Assembly (NCBI RefSeq): GCF_031451695.1 | Contig: NZ_JARWAM010000005.1 | Location: forward strand, 124,001-188,000 | Direction: 5' to 3' | Length of the DNA stretch: 64,000 nucleotides | DNA from: Franzmannia qiaohouensis | GTDB taxonomy: Bacteria > Pseudomonadota > Gammaproteobacteria > Pseudomonadales > Halomonadaceae | Part shown: in pieces, positions 17,825 through 26,530 of the stretch | Layout of the letters: every line of letters begins with the position of its first letter | Position numbering within the stretch: position 1 is the first letter of the stretch | Made by a program: the position numbers and the translations under genes | The notes under the pieces: model-generated | Told to the model about the DNA's origin: nothing | Seen by the model: the letters and a program-made list of their open reading frames with translations, nothing else | Database searches by the model: none

Positions 17825-19267
17825 ATGCCCCCGACACCGACTATCAAGCGCTCCGCACCGCGGCCCCCGAACGCCAGCACCCGCCAGGACCTCGACGCCC
17901 AGGCGCTGTGGCAGAAGGACAAGGATCACTTCATCCACCCCTTCACCGACTACAGCCGCTTCCACGACGAGGGCTGCGATCTGATCACCGACAGCGACGG
18001 CATCTACGTGGAAGACGTCCACGGCAATCGCTTTATCGATGGCATCGCCGGCCTGTGGTGCGTCAACGTCGGCCACGGTCGCGCCGAGATCGGCCAGGCC
18101 ATGGCCGACCAGGCCACCCGCATGGCCTACTTCTCCACCTTCAACAACCTCTCCAACGCCCCGGCGGCGGAGCTGGCCGCCAAGCTCGCCGAGCTGGCCC
18201 CGGCCCATCTCAACCACGTGTTCTTCAGCTGCGGCGGCTCGACGGCCAACGACGCCACCGTTCGCCTGGTGCACTACTACTTCAATCGCCTGGGCAAGCC
18301 CAGCAAGAAGCGAATCCTGTCGCGCAACAACGCCTACCACGGCACCACCTACTTGGCGGCGAGCCTGACCGGCATCGAAAGCAACAACTGGGACTTCGAT
18401 ACCCTGGATCACCTGGTCACCCACCTCAGCGAGGCCAACCTCTACCGGCGCCCCGAGGGCATGAGCGAGGCGGCCTACTGCGACCACCTGGTGGCCGAGC
18501 TGGAGGAGCGCATCGCCGAGATCGGCGCCGATAACATCGCCGCCTTTATCGCCGAGCCGATCATGGGCGCCGGTGGCGTGCTTATGGCGCCGGCGGGCTA
18601 TCACGCGCGCATCCAGGCGGTGTGCCGCGCCCACGACGTCCTGTTCATCGCCGATGAGGTGGTCACCGGCTTCGGCCGCCTGGGCCACTTCTTCGCCTCG
18701 GAGGCGGTCTTCGATACCCAGCCGGACATCATCAACTGCGCCAAGGGCCTCTCCTCGGGCTATGCGCCGCTGGGCGCCACCCTGATCTCCGACGAGCTCT
18801 TCGAGGTGCTGGGCACCCCCCAGGGCAAGGGCGGCGTACTGAGCACCGGCTTCACCTACTCCGGCCATCCGGTGAGCTGTGCGGCGGCGCTCAAGAATAT
18901 CGAGATCATCGAGCGCGAGGCCATCTGCGCCAACGTCCGCGAGGTGGGGCCCTACCTGGCGCAGCAGCTCAAGACGCTTTCGGATCACGCGACGGTGGGC
19001 GACGTGCGCGGCAGCCATTTCATGCTGGCCATCGAGAACGTCGCCGACAAGGCCACCAAGGAACTGCTGCCGGTGGAGGCACGGGTCGGCGACCGGGTCG
19101 CCGCCGAGGCCCAGAGCCGCGGCCTGATCATTCGCCCGGTGGGCCACCTCAATATCATCTCGCCGCCGCTGATCTGGGACCGCGACACCGTCGACCGGGC
19201 GGTGGCGATCCTTGACGAGGCCTTCACCGCCGTCACGGCGTCCCTTAAGGCCGACGGCTTCCTCTGA
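17825..19267 (+). CDS. Class III (omega) PLP-dependent aminotransferase
   Basis: A 480-residue fold-type I aminotransferase. Landmarks: GIAGLWCVNVGHGR near residue 70, SCGGSTANDATVRL (cofactor phosphate), FIADEVVTGFGR (Asp pairing with the pyridine nitrogen) and the PLP lysine in INCAKGLSSGYAPLGA. The sequence is close to the putrescine/beta-alanine:pyruvate group (SpuC-like). With agmatine deiminase downstream, conversion of putrescine to 4-aminobutanal is a likely role, although taurine or beta-alanine cannot be excluded. GAGG lies eight bases before the ATG. It is divergent from the M20 hydrolase. Confidence 0.88.
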   Translation: MPPTPTIKRSAPRPPNASTRQDLDAQALWQKDKDHFIHPFTDYSRFHDEGCDLITDSDGIYVEDVHGNRFIDGIAGLWCVNVGHGRAEIGQAMADQATRMAYFSTFNNLSNAPAAELAAKLAELAPAHLNHVFFSCGGSTANDATVRLVHYYFNRLGKPSKKRILSRNNAYHGTTYLAASLTGIESNNWDFDTLDHLVTHLSEANLYRRPEGMSEAAYCDHLVAELEERIAEIGADNIAAFIAEPIMGAGGVLMAPAGYHARIQAVCRAHDVLFIADEVVTGFGRLGHFFASEAVFDTQPDIINCAKGLSSGYAPLGATLISDELFEVLGTPQGKGGVLSTGFTYSGHPVSCAAALKNIEIIEREAICANVREVGPYLAQQLKTLSDHATVGDVRGSHFMLAIENVADKATKELLPVEARVGDRVAAEAQSRGLIIRPVGHLNIISPPLIWDRDTVDRAVAILDEAFTAVTASLKADGFL

Positions 19268-19272
19268 GAAGG

Positions 19273-19401
19273 GCCGATTTATTGCTGCGCTCGACATCCT
19301 GACCGCCGGCGGTGCTCGCAATCCTCATTGAGCAAACTGTCAACTCCGGTTGCTGTGCTCCGGCGGCGGCCAGCCCGTCTTCGCTCGCGACATAAATCGG
19401 C
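19273..19401. repeat. Distant 10-bp inverted repeat in the aminotransferase-NhaC gap
   Basis: GCCGATTTAT at 19273-19282 is matched by its exact reverse complement at 19392-19401, 129 bases outer to outer. The segment between contains no gene. It may form a long-range stem in the leader of the downstream antiporter gene, or be the remnant of a small insertion; neither can be decided here. Confidence 0.4.
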
Positions 19402-19455
19402 ACCTTCTCGATTAAGAATCGAATAGCTACCACAACGATAAATAGAGAGTGTTGT

Positions 19456-20802
19456 ATGGAAAGTTTTGGCGCCTGGAGCCTGCTCCCCACCGCCGTGGTG
19501 CTGGGCATGGCCGTTATCACCCGTCGCACCATCGAGTCGCTGCTGGCCGGGGCCCTGGTGGGCCTGCTGATGATCGACCCCACCACGGTGGTCACCCAGG
19601 GCTCGGATATCCTGCTCAGCGTGCTGGGCAACGACACCGTGACCTGGATCATCCTGGTCTGCGGCCTGTTCGGCAGCCTGATCGCCCTGCTGGTCAAGAC
19701 CGGCGGCGTGCTCAGCTTCGGCGACGCCGTCACCAAGCGCATCCATAGCCGTCGCCAGAGCCTGCTGGCCACCTGGGTGCTGGGGCTGGTGATCTTCGTC
19801 GACGACTACCTCAATGCGCTGACCATCAGCGCCTCGATGAAGAAGATCACCGACCGCTTCCAGGTCTCGCGGGAGAAGCTCGCCTATATCGTCGACTCCA
19901 CCGCGGCGCCGATCTGCATCCTGGTGCCCTTCTCCACCTGGGCGGTGTTCTTCGCCGGCCTGCTGGAGGAGAACGACGTTGCCGGCAACGGCATGGGCCT
20001 GTATATCGAGGCCATTCCGTACATGTTCTACGCCTGGGTGGCCGCCGCCGTGGTGCCCCTGGTGGCCATGGGCTGGATTCCCAACCTCGGCCCTATGAAG
20101 GCCGCCGAGGCCCGCGCCGCCGCCGGCCAGCTGATGCCGGACGGCGTCGACGACAACGCCCTGGAGGTGGAAGACAGCGGCAAGAAGCGCCCGCACCTGC
20201 TCAACTTCCTGCTGCCCATCGCCACCCTGATCTTCTTCACCTGGTACTTCGAGATCGACATCCTGCGCGGCGTCATCGTGGCGCTGGCCGTGACCCTGGT
20301 GCTGATCGCCGTCCAGCGGCTGCTGAGCTTCCACGACACCTTCGATACCGCCCTGGATGGCTTCAAGGCGATGATCATGCCGCTGGGCACCCTGGTGGCC
20401 GGCTTCACCCTCAAGGAGGTCAACGACGTGCTGGGGCTCACCGACTACGTGATCGCCACTGTCCAGCCGCTGATGAGCCCGGGGATGCTGCCGGCGGTGG
20501 TGTTCGTCACCATGGCCTTCCTGGCCTTCGCCACCGGCTCCTTCTGGGGCATCTTCGCCGTGGCCATGCCCATCGTGCTGCCGCTGGCCGCCAGCATGGA
20601 TAGCCATATGCCGCTGGTGATCGGCGCGCTGATCTCGGCCAGCGCCTTCGGCAGCCACGCCTGCTTCTACGGCGACTCGACGGTGCTCTCCGCCCAGGGC
20701 AGCGGCTGTACGCCCATGGCCCACGCCCTGACCCAGTTGCCCTACGTACTGATCGCCGCCGTTATCGCCGCCGCGATCTTCCTGATGGTCGGCCACCTGT
20801 GA
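19456..20802 (+). CDS. NhaC-family Na+/H+ antiporter-type carrier (copy 1)
   Basis: A 448-residue membrane protein with about 11-12 hydrophobic segments. The NhaC family is marked by FVDDYLNALTISASMKKITD, VDSTAAPICILVPFSTW and GSHACFYGDSTVLSAQGSG, the last two being half-helix ion-site motifs. NhaC-fold proteins include Na+/H+ exchangers and substrate exchangers such as malate/lactate carriers. Its place directly upstream of agmatine deiminase, with stop and next start nearly touching, suggests it may carry agmatine or a related amine rather than serve only pH control. The start is preceded by AGAGAG. Confidence 0.88.
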   Translation: MESFGAWSLLPTAVVLGMAVITRRTIESLLAGALVGLLMIDPTTVVTQGSDILLSVLGNDTVTWIILVCGLFGSLIALLVKTGGVLSFGDAVTKRIHSRRQSLLATWVLGLVIFVDDYLNALTISASMKKITDRFQVSREKLAYIVDSTAAPICILVPFSTWAVFFAGLLEENDVAGNGMGLYIEAIPYMFYAWVAAAVVPLVAMGWIPNLGPMKAAEARAAAGQLMPDGVDDNALEVEDSGKKRPHLLNFLLPIATLIFFTWYFEIDILRGVIVALAVTLVLIAVQRLLSFHDTFDTALDGFKAMIMPLGTLVAGFTLKEVNDVLGLTDYVIATVQPLMSPGMLPAVVFVTMAFLAFATGSFWGIFAVAMPIVLPLAASMDSHMPLVIGALISASAFGSHACFYGDSTVLSAQGSGCTPMAHALTQLPYVLIAAVIAAAIFLMVGHL

Positions 20803-20810
20803 GAATCGCC

Positions 20811-22037
20811 ATGCACCAGCCAATGCTCGACAGCCCCATCGCCGAGACCGCCACCCCGGCCGCCCTGGGGTTTCATATGCCCGCCGAGTTCGCCCCCCAC
20901 GACGCCTGCTGGATGCTCTGGCCGCAGCGCCCCGACACCTGGCGCTACGGGGCCAAGCCGGCCCAGCAGGCCTTCGTCGCGGTGGCCTGCGCCATCGCCG
21001 AGAGCGAGACGGTGTTCGTCGGCGTCAACGACGAGCAGTACGAGAACGCCCGCCACCAGCTGCCCGCCCATATCCGCGTGGTGGAACTCTCCAGCAACGA
21101 CGCCTGGATGCGCGACATGGGCCCCACCTTCCTGACCCACCCGGACGGCCGCCTGGCCATGGTCGACTGGGTGTTCAACGCCTGGGGCGGCCTCAAGGGG
21201 GGGCTCTACTTCCCCTGGGACAAGGACAAGCGCATCCGCACCAAGGTCGCCGAGATGCTCGGCATCCCGCGCTTCGAGGCGCCGGTGGTGTTGGAGGGCG
21301 GCGCCATCCACGTGGACGGCGAGGGCACCCTGATCACCACCGAGGAGTGCCTGCTCAACGCCAACCGCAACCCCGAGATGGGCCGCGAGGGGATGGAGAC
21401 GGTGCTCAGGGAGTACCTGGGCATCGACAAGGTGATCTGGCTACCGCGCGGCTGCCACCTGGATGAGACCAACGGCCACGTGGACAACCTGTGCTGCTTC
21501 GTGGCCCCCGGCCAGGTGGCCCTGAGCTGGTGCGACGACGCCGCCGACCCCCAGGCCGCCATCTGCCGCGAGGCGCTGGCGGTGCTGGAGAGCGCCCGCG
21601 ACGCCAAGGGCCGGCCGCTGAGCGTGCACAAGCTGCCCCAGCCGGGGCCGCTGACTATCGCCGAGGACGAGGCCAGCGGCCTGGATCGCCTCGACAGCTC
21701 CCACCCGCGCCAGCCCGGCGACCGCATGGCCGGCTCCTACGTCAACTTCTACATCGGCAACTCGGTGGTGGTGATGCCCTTCCTCGACCCCGCCCACGAC
21801 GAGGAGGCCAAGGCGATCCTCCAGGGCCTCTTCCCCGACAAGCGGGTAATCGGCATCCCGGCCCGGGAGATCCTGCTCGGCGGCGGCAATATCCACTGCA
21901 TCACCCAGCAGCAGCCGCGCGGTGAACCTGCGTTATCCCCTTGGGGACAATGCGGGCGACGCCCCAGCGGTGCTACCAATAGCAGACCGCATAACAACAA
22001 AGGTCATCTACCATGTCGCACAACGCTTCGGGCCTGA
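20811..22037 (+). CDS. aguA: Agmatine deiminase, with anomalous C-terminal extension
   Basis: Hydrolyses agmatine to N-carbamoylputrescine and ammonia. Guanidine-deiminase features are complete: WMRDMGPTF (99-107), DETNGHVDN (218-226) and the nucleophile Cys363 in LGGGNIHCITQQQP. Family proteins end a few residues after that motif (about 370), but this frame runs 37 residues more, low-complexity and unlike the family, into the start of the next gene. A TGA sits one frame over at 21923-21925, exactly where the family would end, so a one-base frameshift (real or sequencing) is likely. Start: ATG 20811; a GTG at 20799 overlapping the previous stop is an alternative. Cytoplasmic; operon with both NhaC-type genes. 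Confidence 0.9.
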   Translation: MHQPMLDSPIAETATPAALGFHMPAEFAPHDACWMLWPQRPDTWRYGAKPAQQAFVAVACAIAESETVFVGVNDEQYENARHQLPAHIRVVELSSNDAWMRDMGPTFLTHPDGRLAMVDWVFNAWGGLKGGLYFPWDKDKRIRTKVAEMLGIPRFEAPVVLEGGAIHVDGEGTLITTEECLLNANRNPEMGREGMETVLREYLGIDKVIWLPRGCHLDETNGHVDNLCCFVAPGQVALSWCDDAADPQAAICREALAVLESARDAKGRPLSVHKLPQPGPLTIAEDEASGLDRLDSSHPRQPGDRMAGSYVNFYIGNSVVVMPFLDPAHDEEAKAILQGLFPDKRVIGIPAREILLGGGNIHCITQQQPRGEPALSPWGQCGRRPSGATNSRPHNNKGHLPCRTTLRA

Positions 22038-23470
22038 CGGGCCGTTCTCAGCGCTTCGGCAGTGCCACCAAGGGCGGCCTGCTGTTTCTCGCTGTCGTGT
22101 TGGTCGCCAGCCTGAGCGGCTTCGCGCTGATCGATAGTGACTATTACGGGCTCTACAGCCTGCTCCCTACCACCGTGGTCATCAGCATGGCGCTGCTCAC
22201 GCGGCGTACGCTGGAAGCCCTGCTGGCCGGAGCACTGAGCGGCTTCATCATGCTCTCGCCCAGCACCGCCGTACAGGACATGGCGGCCAGCGGCCTGGGG
22301 GTGATGCAGGACCCCACCATGGGCTGGATCATCCTGGTCTGCGGCCTGCTCGGCAGCCTGATTGGCCTGCTGCAGTTCGCGCGCGGCACGGAAGCGTTCA
22401 GTCGTGCCGCCGGACGCTACTTCACCACGCGCCGCAGTGCGCTGCTGGGCAGTGTCGGGCTCGGCGTGCTGATCTTCATCGATGACTACCTCAACGCCAT
22501 GACCGTCTCGGCGGCGATGAAACGGCTGGCCGACAAGCTCAAGATATCGCGCTCGATGCTGGCCTATATCGTCGACTCGACCGCAGCGCCCATCTGCCTG
22601 ATCATTCCCTTCTCCACCTGGGCCATCTACCTCTCGGGACTGCTGGAGAGCCATGACGTTGCCGACACCGGCCAGGGCTTCAGCTACTACCTGACGCTCA
22701 TCCCCTATCTGTTCTACCCCTGGGTGGCGCTGATCGTGGTGCTGCTGGTCGCTGGCGGACTGATCCCGGCGCTGGGCAAGATGAAGCGTGCCGAACAGGG
22801 CGACGAAGAGCGGTTGCCCGAGAACAACGAAGAGGAAAATCCCGAGCAGTTCACGCATCGTCCCGCTAGGTTGATCAATTTCCTGCTGCCGATGGCAACG
22901 CTGATCTTCGCCACCTGGTGGTTCGAGATCGATGCACTGATCGGTGTGGCGTTCGCCCTGCTGGTGACCCTCGGGCTTTACGTGGCCCAGGACATGGCAC
23001 CGCTCAACCGCCTGTTCGACGAGATCATCAAGGGACTGCAGTTCATGCTGGTGCCGCTGGGTATCGTCTTCGCCGCCTTCATCCTGCAGGACGTCAACGA
23101 GCAATTGAGCCTGGCCGAGACACTGATCGACTGGGTCATGCCGGTCATGGCGGGTCAGTGGCTGCCAGCAGTGACCTTCGTGATACTCGCCGGCCTCGCC
23201 TTTGCCACCGGCTCCTTCTGGGGCGTCTATGCCATTGCCTTTCCCATCGTGGTTCCGCTGGCGCTCGCCACCGGCGCCTCGCTGCCACTGACCCTAGGCG
23301 CCATGATCTCGGCGGGAGCCTTTGGTTCGCACGCCTGCTTCTTCGGCGACTCCACGGTATTGAGCGCCCGTGGCTGCAGTGTGACGCCGCTGCAGCACGC
23401 CCTGACCCAGCTTCCCTATGTCTTGATCGCCGCGGCCTTTAGTGTGCTGCTATTCATCGTCCTGGCCTGA
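22013..23470 (+). CDS. NhaC-family Na+/H+ antiporter-type carrier (copy 2)
   Basis: A 485-residue membrane carrier paralogous to the protein encoded at 19456-20802. Shared motifs are FIDDYLNAMTVSAAMKRLAD, VDSTAAPICLIIPFSTW and GSHACFFGDSTVLSARGCS. It has an N-terminal extension of about 35 residues with an extra hydrophobic segment, and a charged, Glu-rich cytoplasmic loop near residues 260-285. AAAGG precedes the ATG. It overlaps the extended agmatine deiminase frame by 25 bases. Two different NhaC paralogues within one polyamine operon point to substrate exchange rather than redundancy. Confidence 0.88.
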   Translation: MSHNASGLTGRSQRFGSATKGGLLFLAVVLVASLSGFALIDSDYYGLYSLLPTTVVISMALLTRRTLEALLAGALSGFIMLSPSTAVQDMAASGLGVMQDPTMGWIILVCGLLGSLIGLLQFARGTEAFSRAAGRYFTTRRSALLGSVGLGVLIFIDDYLNAMTVSAAMKRLADKLKISRSMLAYIVDSTAAPICLIIPFSTWAIYLSGLLESHDVADTGQGFSYYLTLIPYLFYPWVALIVVLLVAGGLIPALGKMKRAEQGDEERLPENNEEENPEQFTHRPARLINFLLPMATLIFATWWFEIDALIGVAFALLVTLGLYVAQDMAPLNRLFDEIIKGLQFMLVPLGIVFAAFILQDVNEQLSLAETLIDWVMPVMAGQWLPAVTFVILAGLAFATGSFWGVYAIAFPIVVPLALATGASLPLTLGAMISAGAFGSHACFFGDSTVLSARGCSVTPLQHALTQLPYVLIAAAFSVLLFIVLA

Positions 23471-23480
23471 GGAGTCGACC

Positions 23481-24584
23481 ATGCCACGCACCGGGTTTGC
23501 CTTTCATGAACACTGCATGTGGCACGATACCGGCCCGTGTTCGATCTTCGACGCCCCGGGAGAGTTCGTGCAACCCGCCGCCGCGGCAGAGCATCCAGAG
23601 ACCAAGCGGCGCCTGCGTAACCTGCTGGAGATGAGTGGCCTGATCGATGAGCTGGTCCTGCTCAAGGGTGAACCGGCGAGCGAGGAGGACCTGCTGCGCT
23701 TTCACACCTCCGCCTACCTCGACCGGCTGGCAGAGATGAGCGAGCGCGGTTTCGGTGATGCTGGCGAGTGCGCGCCGCTGCGCAAGGACAGCTACACCAT
23801 CGCCCGCCGCTCCACTGGGCAGGCGATGATCGCCATGCAAGCGGTGCTTAGCGGCCGCTGCGACAACGCCTATGCGCTGTGCCGACCACCTGGCCACCAC
23901 GCCGAGCGTGACCGAGGCCGGGGCTTCTGCCTGCTGGGCAATATCCCGGTGGCGATCATGGCGATGATGGCGCGCCATCCGCTGAGGCGCGTCGCGGTCA
24001 TCGACTGGGATGTACATCATGGCAATGGCACCCAGCAAGCGTTCTGGGAGCGTGATGATGTATTGGCCATCTCGCTCCACCATGACAACAACTATCCTCA
24101 GGATAGTGGCCACCTCAGCGAGCGCGGCGAGGGTGCCGGATTCGGCTATACCCTCAACGTGCCGCTACCTGCCGGGAGCGGGATCGGTGCCTATATGGCG
24201 GCCCTAGACGAGGTGGTCATACCGGCACTCACTCGCTATCGGCCCGAGCTGATCGTGGTAGCCTGCGGCTTCGACGCCAGCGCCATGGACCCCCTCGGCT
24301 GCATGCTGCTCAACAGCGGCGCCTATGCAACCATGACCCAGAAGCTATTGAACGCCGCCGAACGGCTCTGCTCCGGGCGATTGGTCATGGTCCACGAAGG
24401 CGGTTACTCGGAAGGCTATGTGCCGTTTTGTGGCCACGCAGTGATTCAGACACTGGCCGCGAGTCAGACCGAGGCCTACGATCCGATGGACGCTGAAATC
24501 GCCCGCTGGGGGCAACAAACGCTACAGCAACACCAGCAGCCTTGGATCGACCAGGCCGCCGCGCTAGTGGAGGATATTCGCTAG
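23481..24584 (+). CDS. Class II histone-deacetylase-like amidohydrolase (acetylpolyamine deacetylase type)
   Basis: A 367-residue zinc amidohydrolase of the arginase/deacetylase superfamily. Active-site elements are present: CRPPGHHAERDRG (tandem His of the charge relay), DWDVHHGNGTQ (zinc Asp and His), GFDASAMDPLG (second zinc Asp) and HEGGYSEGY (transition-state Tyr). Bacterial members of this group include acetylpolyamine amidohydrolases that free putrescine or cadaverine from N-acetyl forms. The polyamine gene neighbourhood supports that role. Start ATG 23481, with TGAGGAG just upstream overlapping the end of the NhaC gene region (10 bases between genes). Confidence 0.87.
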   Translation: MPRTGFAFHEHCMWHDTGPCSIFDAPGEFVQPAAAAEHPETKRRLRNLLEMSGLIDELVLLKGEPASEEDLLRFHTSAYLDRLAEMSERGFGDAGECAPLRKDSYTIARRSTGQAMIAMQAVLSGRCDNAYALCRPPGHHAERDRGRGFCLLGNIPVAIMAMMARHPLRRVAVIDWDVHHGNGTQQAFWERDDVLAISLHHDNNYPQDSGHLSERGEGAGFGYTLNVPLPAGSGIGAYMAALDEVVIPALTRYRPELIVVACGFDASAMDPLGCMLLNSGAYATMTQKLLNAAERLCSGRLVMVHEGGYSEGYVPFCGHAVIQTLAASQTEAYDPMDAEIARWGQQTLQQHQQPWIDQAAALVEDIR

Positions 24585-24606
24585 GCTTCTAACAGGCTGA
24601 TATACC

Positions 24607-25404
24607 ATGCACGAGTCCCGTCACGCCGCCAAACCTCCCGCCAGCCTGACGCCTGTCGCCAAACTGGCGGGGCTGGTACGCTCGCCGGATTTTCTCGATG
24701 GGTTGGGGGAGGTACTGGCGGCTTACTTTCCCGGCATCAGCTATGCGGCCTTCCACTTTTCCGCCCGGGGTCGCCCCGCCATCCTGGCACACAATCTCGA
24801 TGCCACGCGCCATCAACGCGTTCTCATACCGTACATAGAACGCATGTATTTGCTCGATCCGATATTCCAGCACTGGGAGCGACACCGTGCCCGCGGCGTG
24901 TGGTCATTGGATGAACTGGCGCCAGCCGGGTTTCGAGACAGCGACTATTTCGCCACCTACTACCGCGAGCTGGGACTGAATGACGAAGCCGGGGCCTTCT
25001 TTCCCCTGACCGAGCACGACTGCTTGTCGCTCTCCTTCGGTTTCTATCGACCCTTGGCCACGCCGGCACCCGACGACGTGCTCGCCGTGCTGACCTACCT
25101 CTTCCCCTTGCTGGAATCGCTGATAGGCCAGTTCTGGCTGGCCAGCAGCCTGCACCTTCCCAGCATCGACGACCAGGCTCCCAGCCAATTGCACGATTTC
25201 GGTCGCGATGTACTCAGCGACCGTGAGCGCGACGTGGCTTGGCTAATCCTGCGCGGCTACAGCTCACCGGAGATTGCCCGACAGCTGGGCATCACCCAAG
25301 GGACGGTCAAGAACCACCGCAAGCGCCTCTACAGTCGGCTCAACATCAGTAGTCAGGGCGAGCTTTTCCGCCAGTTCATGCTATTCCAGCAGCCTCACTC
25401 CTGA
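24607..25404 (+). CDS. LuxR-family transcriptional regulator (paralogue 2)
   Basis: A 265-residue regulator with the same layout as the one at 15613-16437: a sensory domain (about 20-180) and a C-terminal LuxR helix-turn-helix (LSDRERDVAWLILRGYS, then ITQGTVKNHRKRLYSRL). It follows the deacetylase gene by 22 bases on the same strand and so is probably the last gene of the polyamine operon, giving room for autoregulation. The sensory domain lacks a family name I can assign with confidence; an amine ligand is a guess from context. Confidence 0.87.
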   Translation: MHESRHAAKPPASLTPVAKLAGLVRSPDFLDGLGEVLAAYFPGISYAAFHFSARGRPAILAHNLDATRHQRVLIPYIERMYLLDPIFQHWERHRARGVWSLDELAPAGFRDSDYFATYYRELGLNDEAGAFFPLTEHDCLSLSFGFYRPLATPAPDDVLAVLTYLFPLLESLIGQFWLASSLHLPSIDDQAPSQLHDFGRDVLSDRERDVAWLILRGYSSPEIARQLGITQGTVKNHRKRLYSRLNISSQGELFRQFMLFQQPHS

Positions 25405-25472
25405 CCCCACATTGCCCCAACGCCCATCTGCTTCTAGGGTGAAAAGGCACACCATGGAAAAGGAGAGCTGGT

Positions 25473-25739
25473 ATGCATGTGCACGGAGCAAAGATGCGTC
25501 ACAAGACCCGCGGCCTGCTGAGCCTGGCGGCCATCGCCTTGACTGCGCTGGTGCTGGCCGGCTGCGGCGCCACCACCGGCGAACGCGCCGCCAGCGGTGC
25601 CGGCGTCGGGGCCGCGGCGGGTGCCGGGGCAGGCGCCGCCACCGGCGGCAGTGTCACCCGCGGTGCCGTGATTGGCGCTGGCGTGGGTGCCGCCGCCGGG
25701 GCGCTGACCGACGAGGAGGATATCGATCTCAGCCAGTGA
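25473..25739 (+). CDS. Small glycine-zipper lipoprotein
   Basis: An 88-residue protein. A signal sequence ends in a lipobox, LVLAGCG, with the lipidated Cys at about residue 34. The mature part is an Ala/Gly-rich zipper (GAGVGAAAGAGAGAATGG and GAVIGAGVGAAAGAL), followed by an acidic tail (DEEDIDLSQ). Small glycine-zipper lipoproteins of the osmotic-stress OsmB/YMGG kind look like this. An outer-membrane location is likely. GGAG sits seven bases before the ATG at 25473; an internal ATG at 25494 is possible. Confidence 0.78.
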   Translation: MHVHGAKMRHKTRGLLSLAAIALTALVLAGCGATTGERAASGAGVGAAAGAGAGAATGGSVTRGAVIGAGVGAAAGALTDEEDIDLSQ

Positions 25740-25757
25740 CCTCAGCCACAGGATCCC

Positions 25758-26456
25758 CTAGCGGCACAGCCGGAAGCCGCGCATGCCGAAGTGGAAGTGA
25801 TCGGCATGCGCGGCGTTGTAGTCCGGTCCCAGCACGTTGCCGAAGATATCGCAGGCGCCGTCCCGCGCCTCGCGCAAAAACGCCCCTGCCTCGCCGTCAT
25901 CGTCCCAGTCGCCTAGCAGCGTAATGCGCCGCCCGTCGGCGAAGCCGAACCCCGCCACGTCGAACGCTTCGGCAGTGGCATGTTCGCTCAGGCGCCCGGT
26001 CTCACGGCCGTAGACGTTGCGGCAGCTGTAGCTGCCGTAGTGCTCGACGCTTGTCACGCGGCTGCCGAACACCTCCTCGGCGGCGGGCTGCAGACGCTGG
26101 CGCTCGTAGATGACCCAGGCCAGTGCCAGCGGGCAGCTGGCGACGAAGCTGGCGTTGAAGTCGACCCCGCTGCCCTGGACCCGCACCACGTTCGCAAGCG
26201 GGCACCCCGCCACCGGCTCATGGTCGTCCAGCGCGGTATAGGCAAACTCACCGTCGGGCACCGTATCCAGCGCCGCCAGGCAGCCCTGTCGGTCGTCGGC
26301 CAGCTGGCGCAGCTTCCATTTGCTGACCGGCGTCAGCGGGTCATCCACCGCCAACGGCTCCCAGGGCGCCCAGTGCCGGGGCACCGCCTCCCAGACGCGC
26401 TGGTGCGCCGCGGTCACCGCCACGGCGATAATCAACAACACAATGAACTTGCCCAT
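25758..26456 (-). CDS. Extensin-like C-terminal domain protein
   Basis: A 232-residue exported or membrane-anchored protein with an N-terminal hydrophobic helix (about 4-20). The extensin-like family features follow: CPLALAWVIYER, SVEHYGSYSCRNVYGR, LSEHATAEAFDVAGF and a terminal ADHFHFGMRGFR. The paired His/Asp pattern (SEHATAEAFDV, HADHFHF) is that of LAS-type peptidoglycan peptidases, so a cell-wall role is plausible. Several Cys residues may form periplasmic disulfides. It converges on the lipoprotein gene. Confidence 0.85.
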   Translation of the reverse strand: MGKFIVLLIIAVAVTAAHQRVWEAVPRHWAPWEPLAVDDPLTPVSKWKLRQLADDRQGCLAALDTVPDGEFAYTALDDHEPVAGCPLANVVRVQGSGVDFNASFVASCPLALAWVIYERQRLQPAAEEVFGSRVTSVEHYGSYSCRNVYGRETGRLSEHATAEAFDVAGFGFADGRRITLLGDWDDDGEAGAFLREARDGACDIFGNVLGPDYNAAHADHFHFGMRGFRLCR

Positions 26457-26530
26457 TCACTACCACCGGCGAAAGATTCGCCTCCAGCCTAAGCGCTGTG
26501 GCTCGCCGATGCGATAACCCCGGATAGCAG

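Noticed and set aside
17795..19321. Long open frame of about 508 codons antisense to the aminotransferase gene
   Set aside because: It mirrors a well-conserved class III aminotransferase, has low-complexity Val/Gly/Asp-rich sequence without motifs, and arises from high GC content.
19279..20823. Long open frame antisense to the first NhaC-type gene
   Set aside because: The product is His/Gln/Gly-rich nonsense; the opposite strand encodes clear NhaC motifs.
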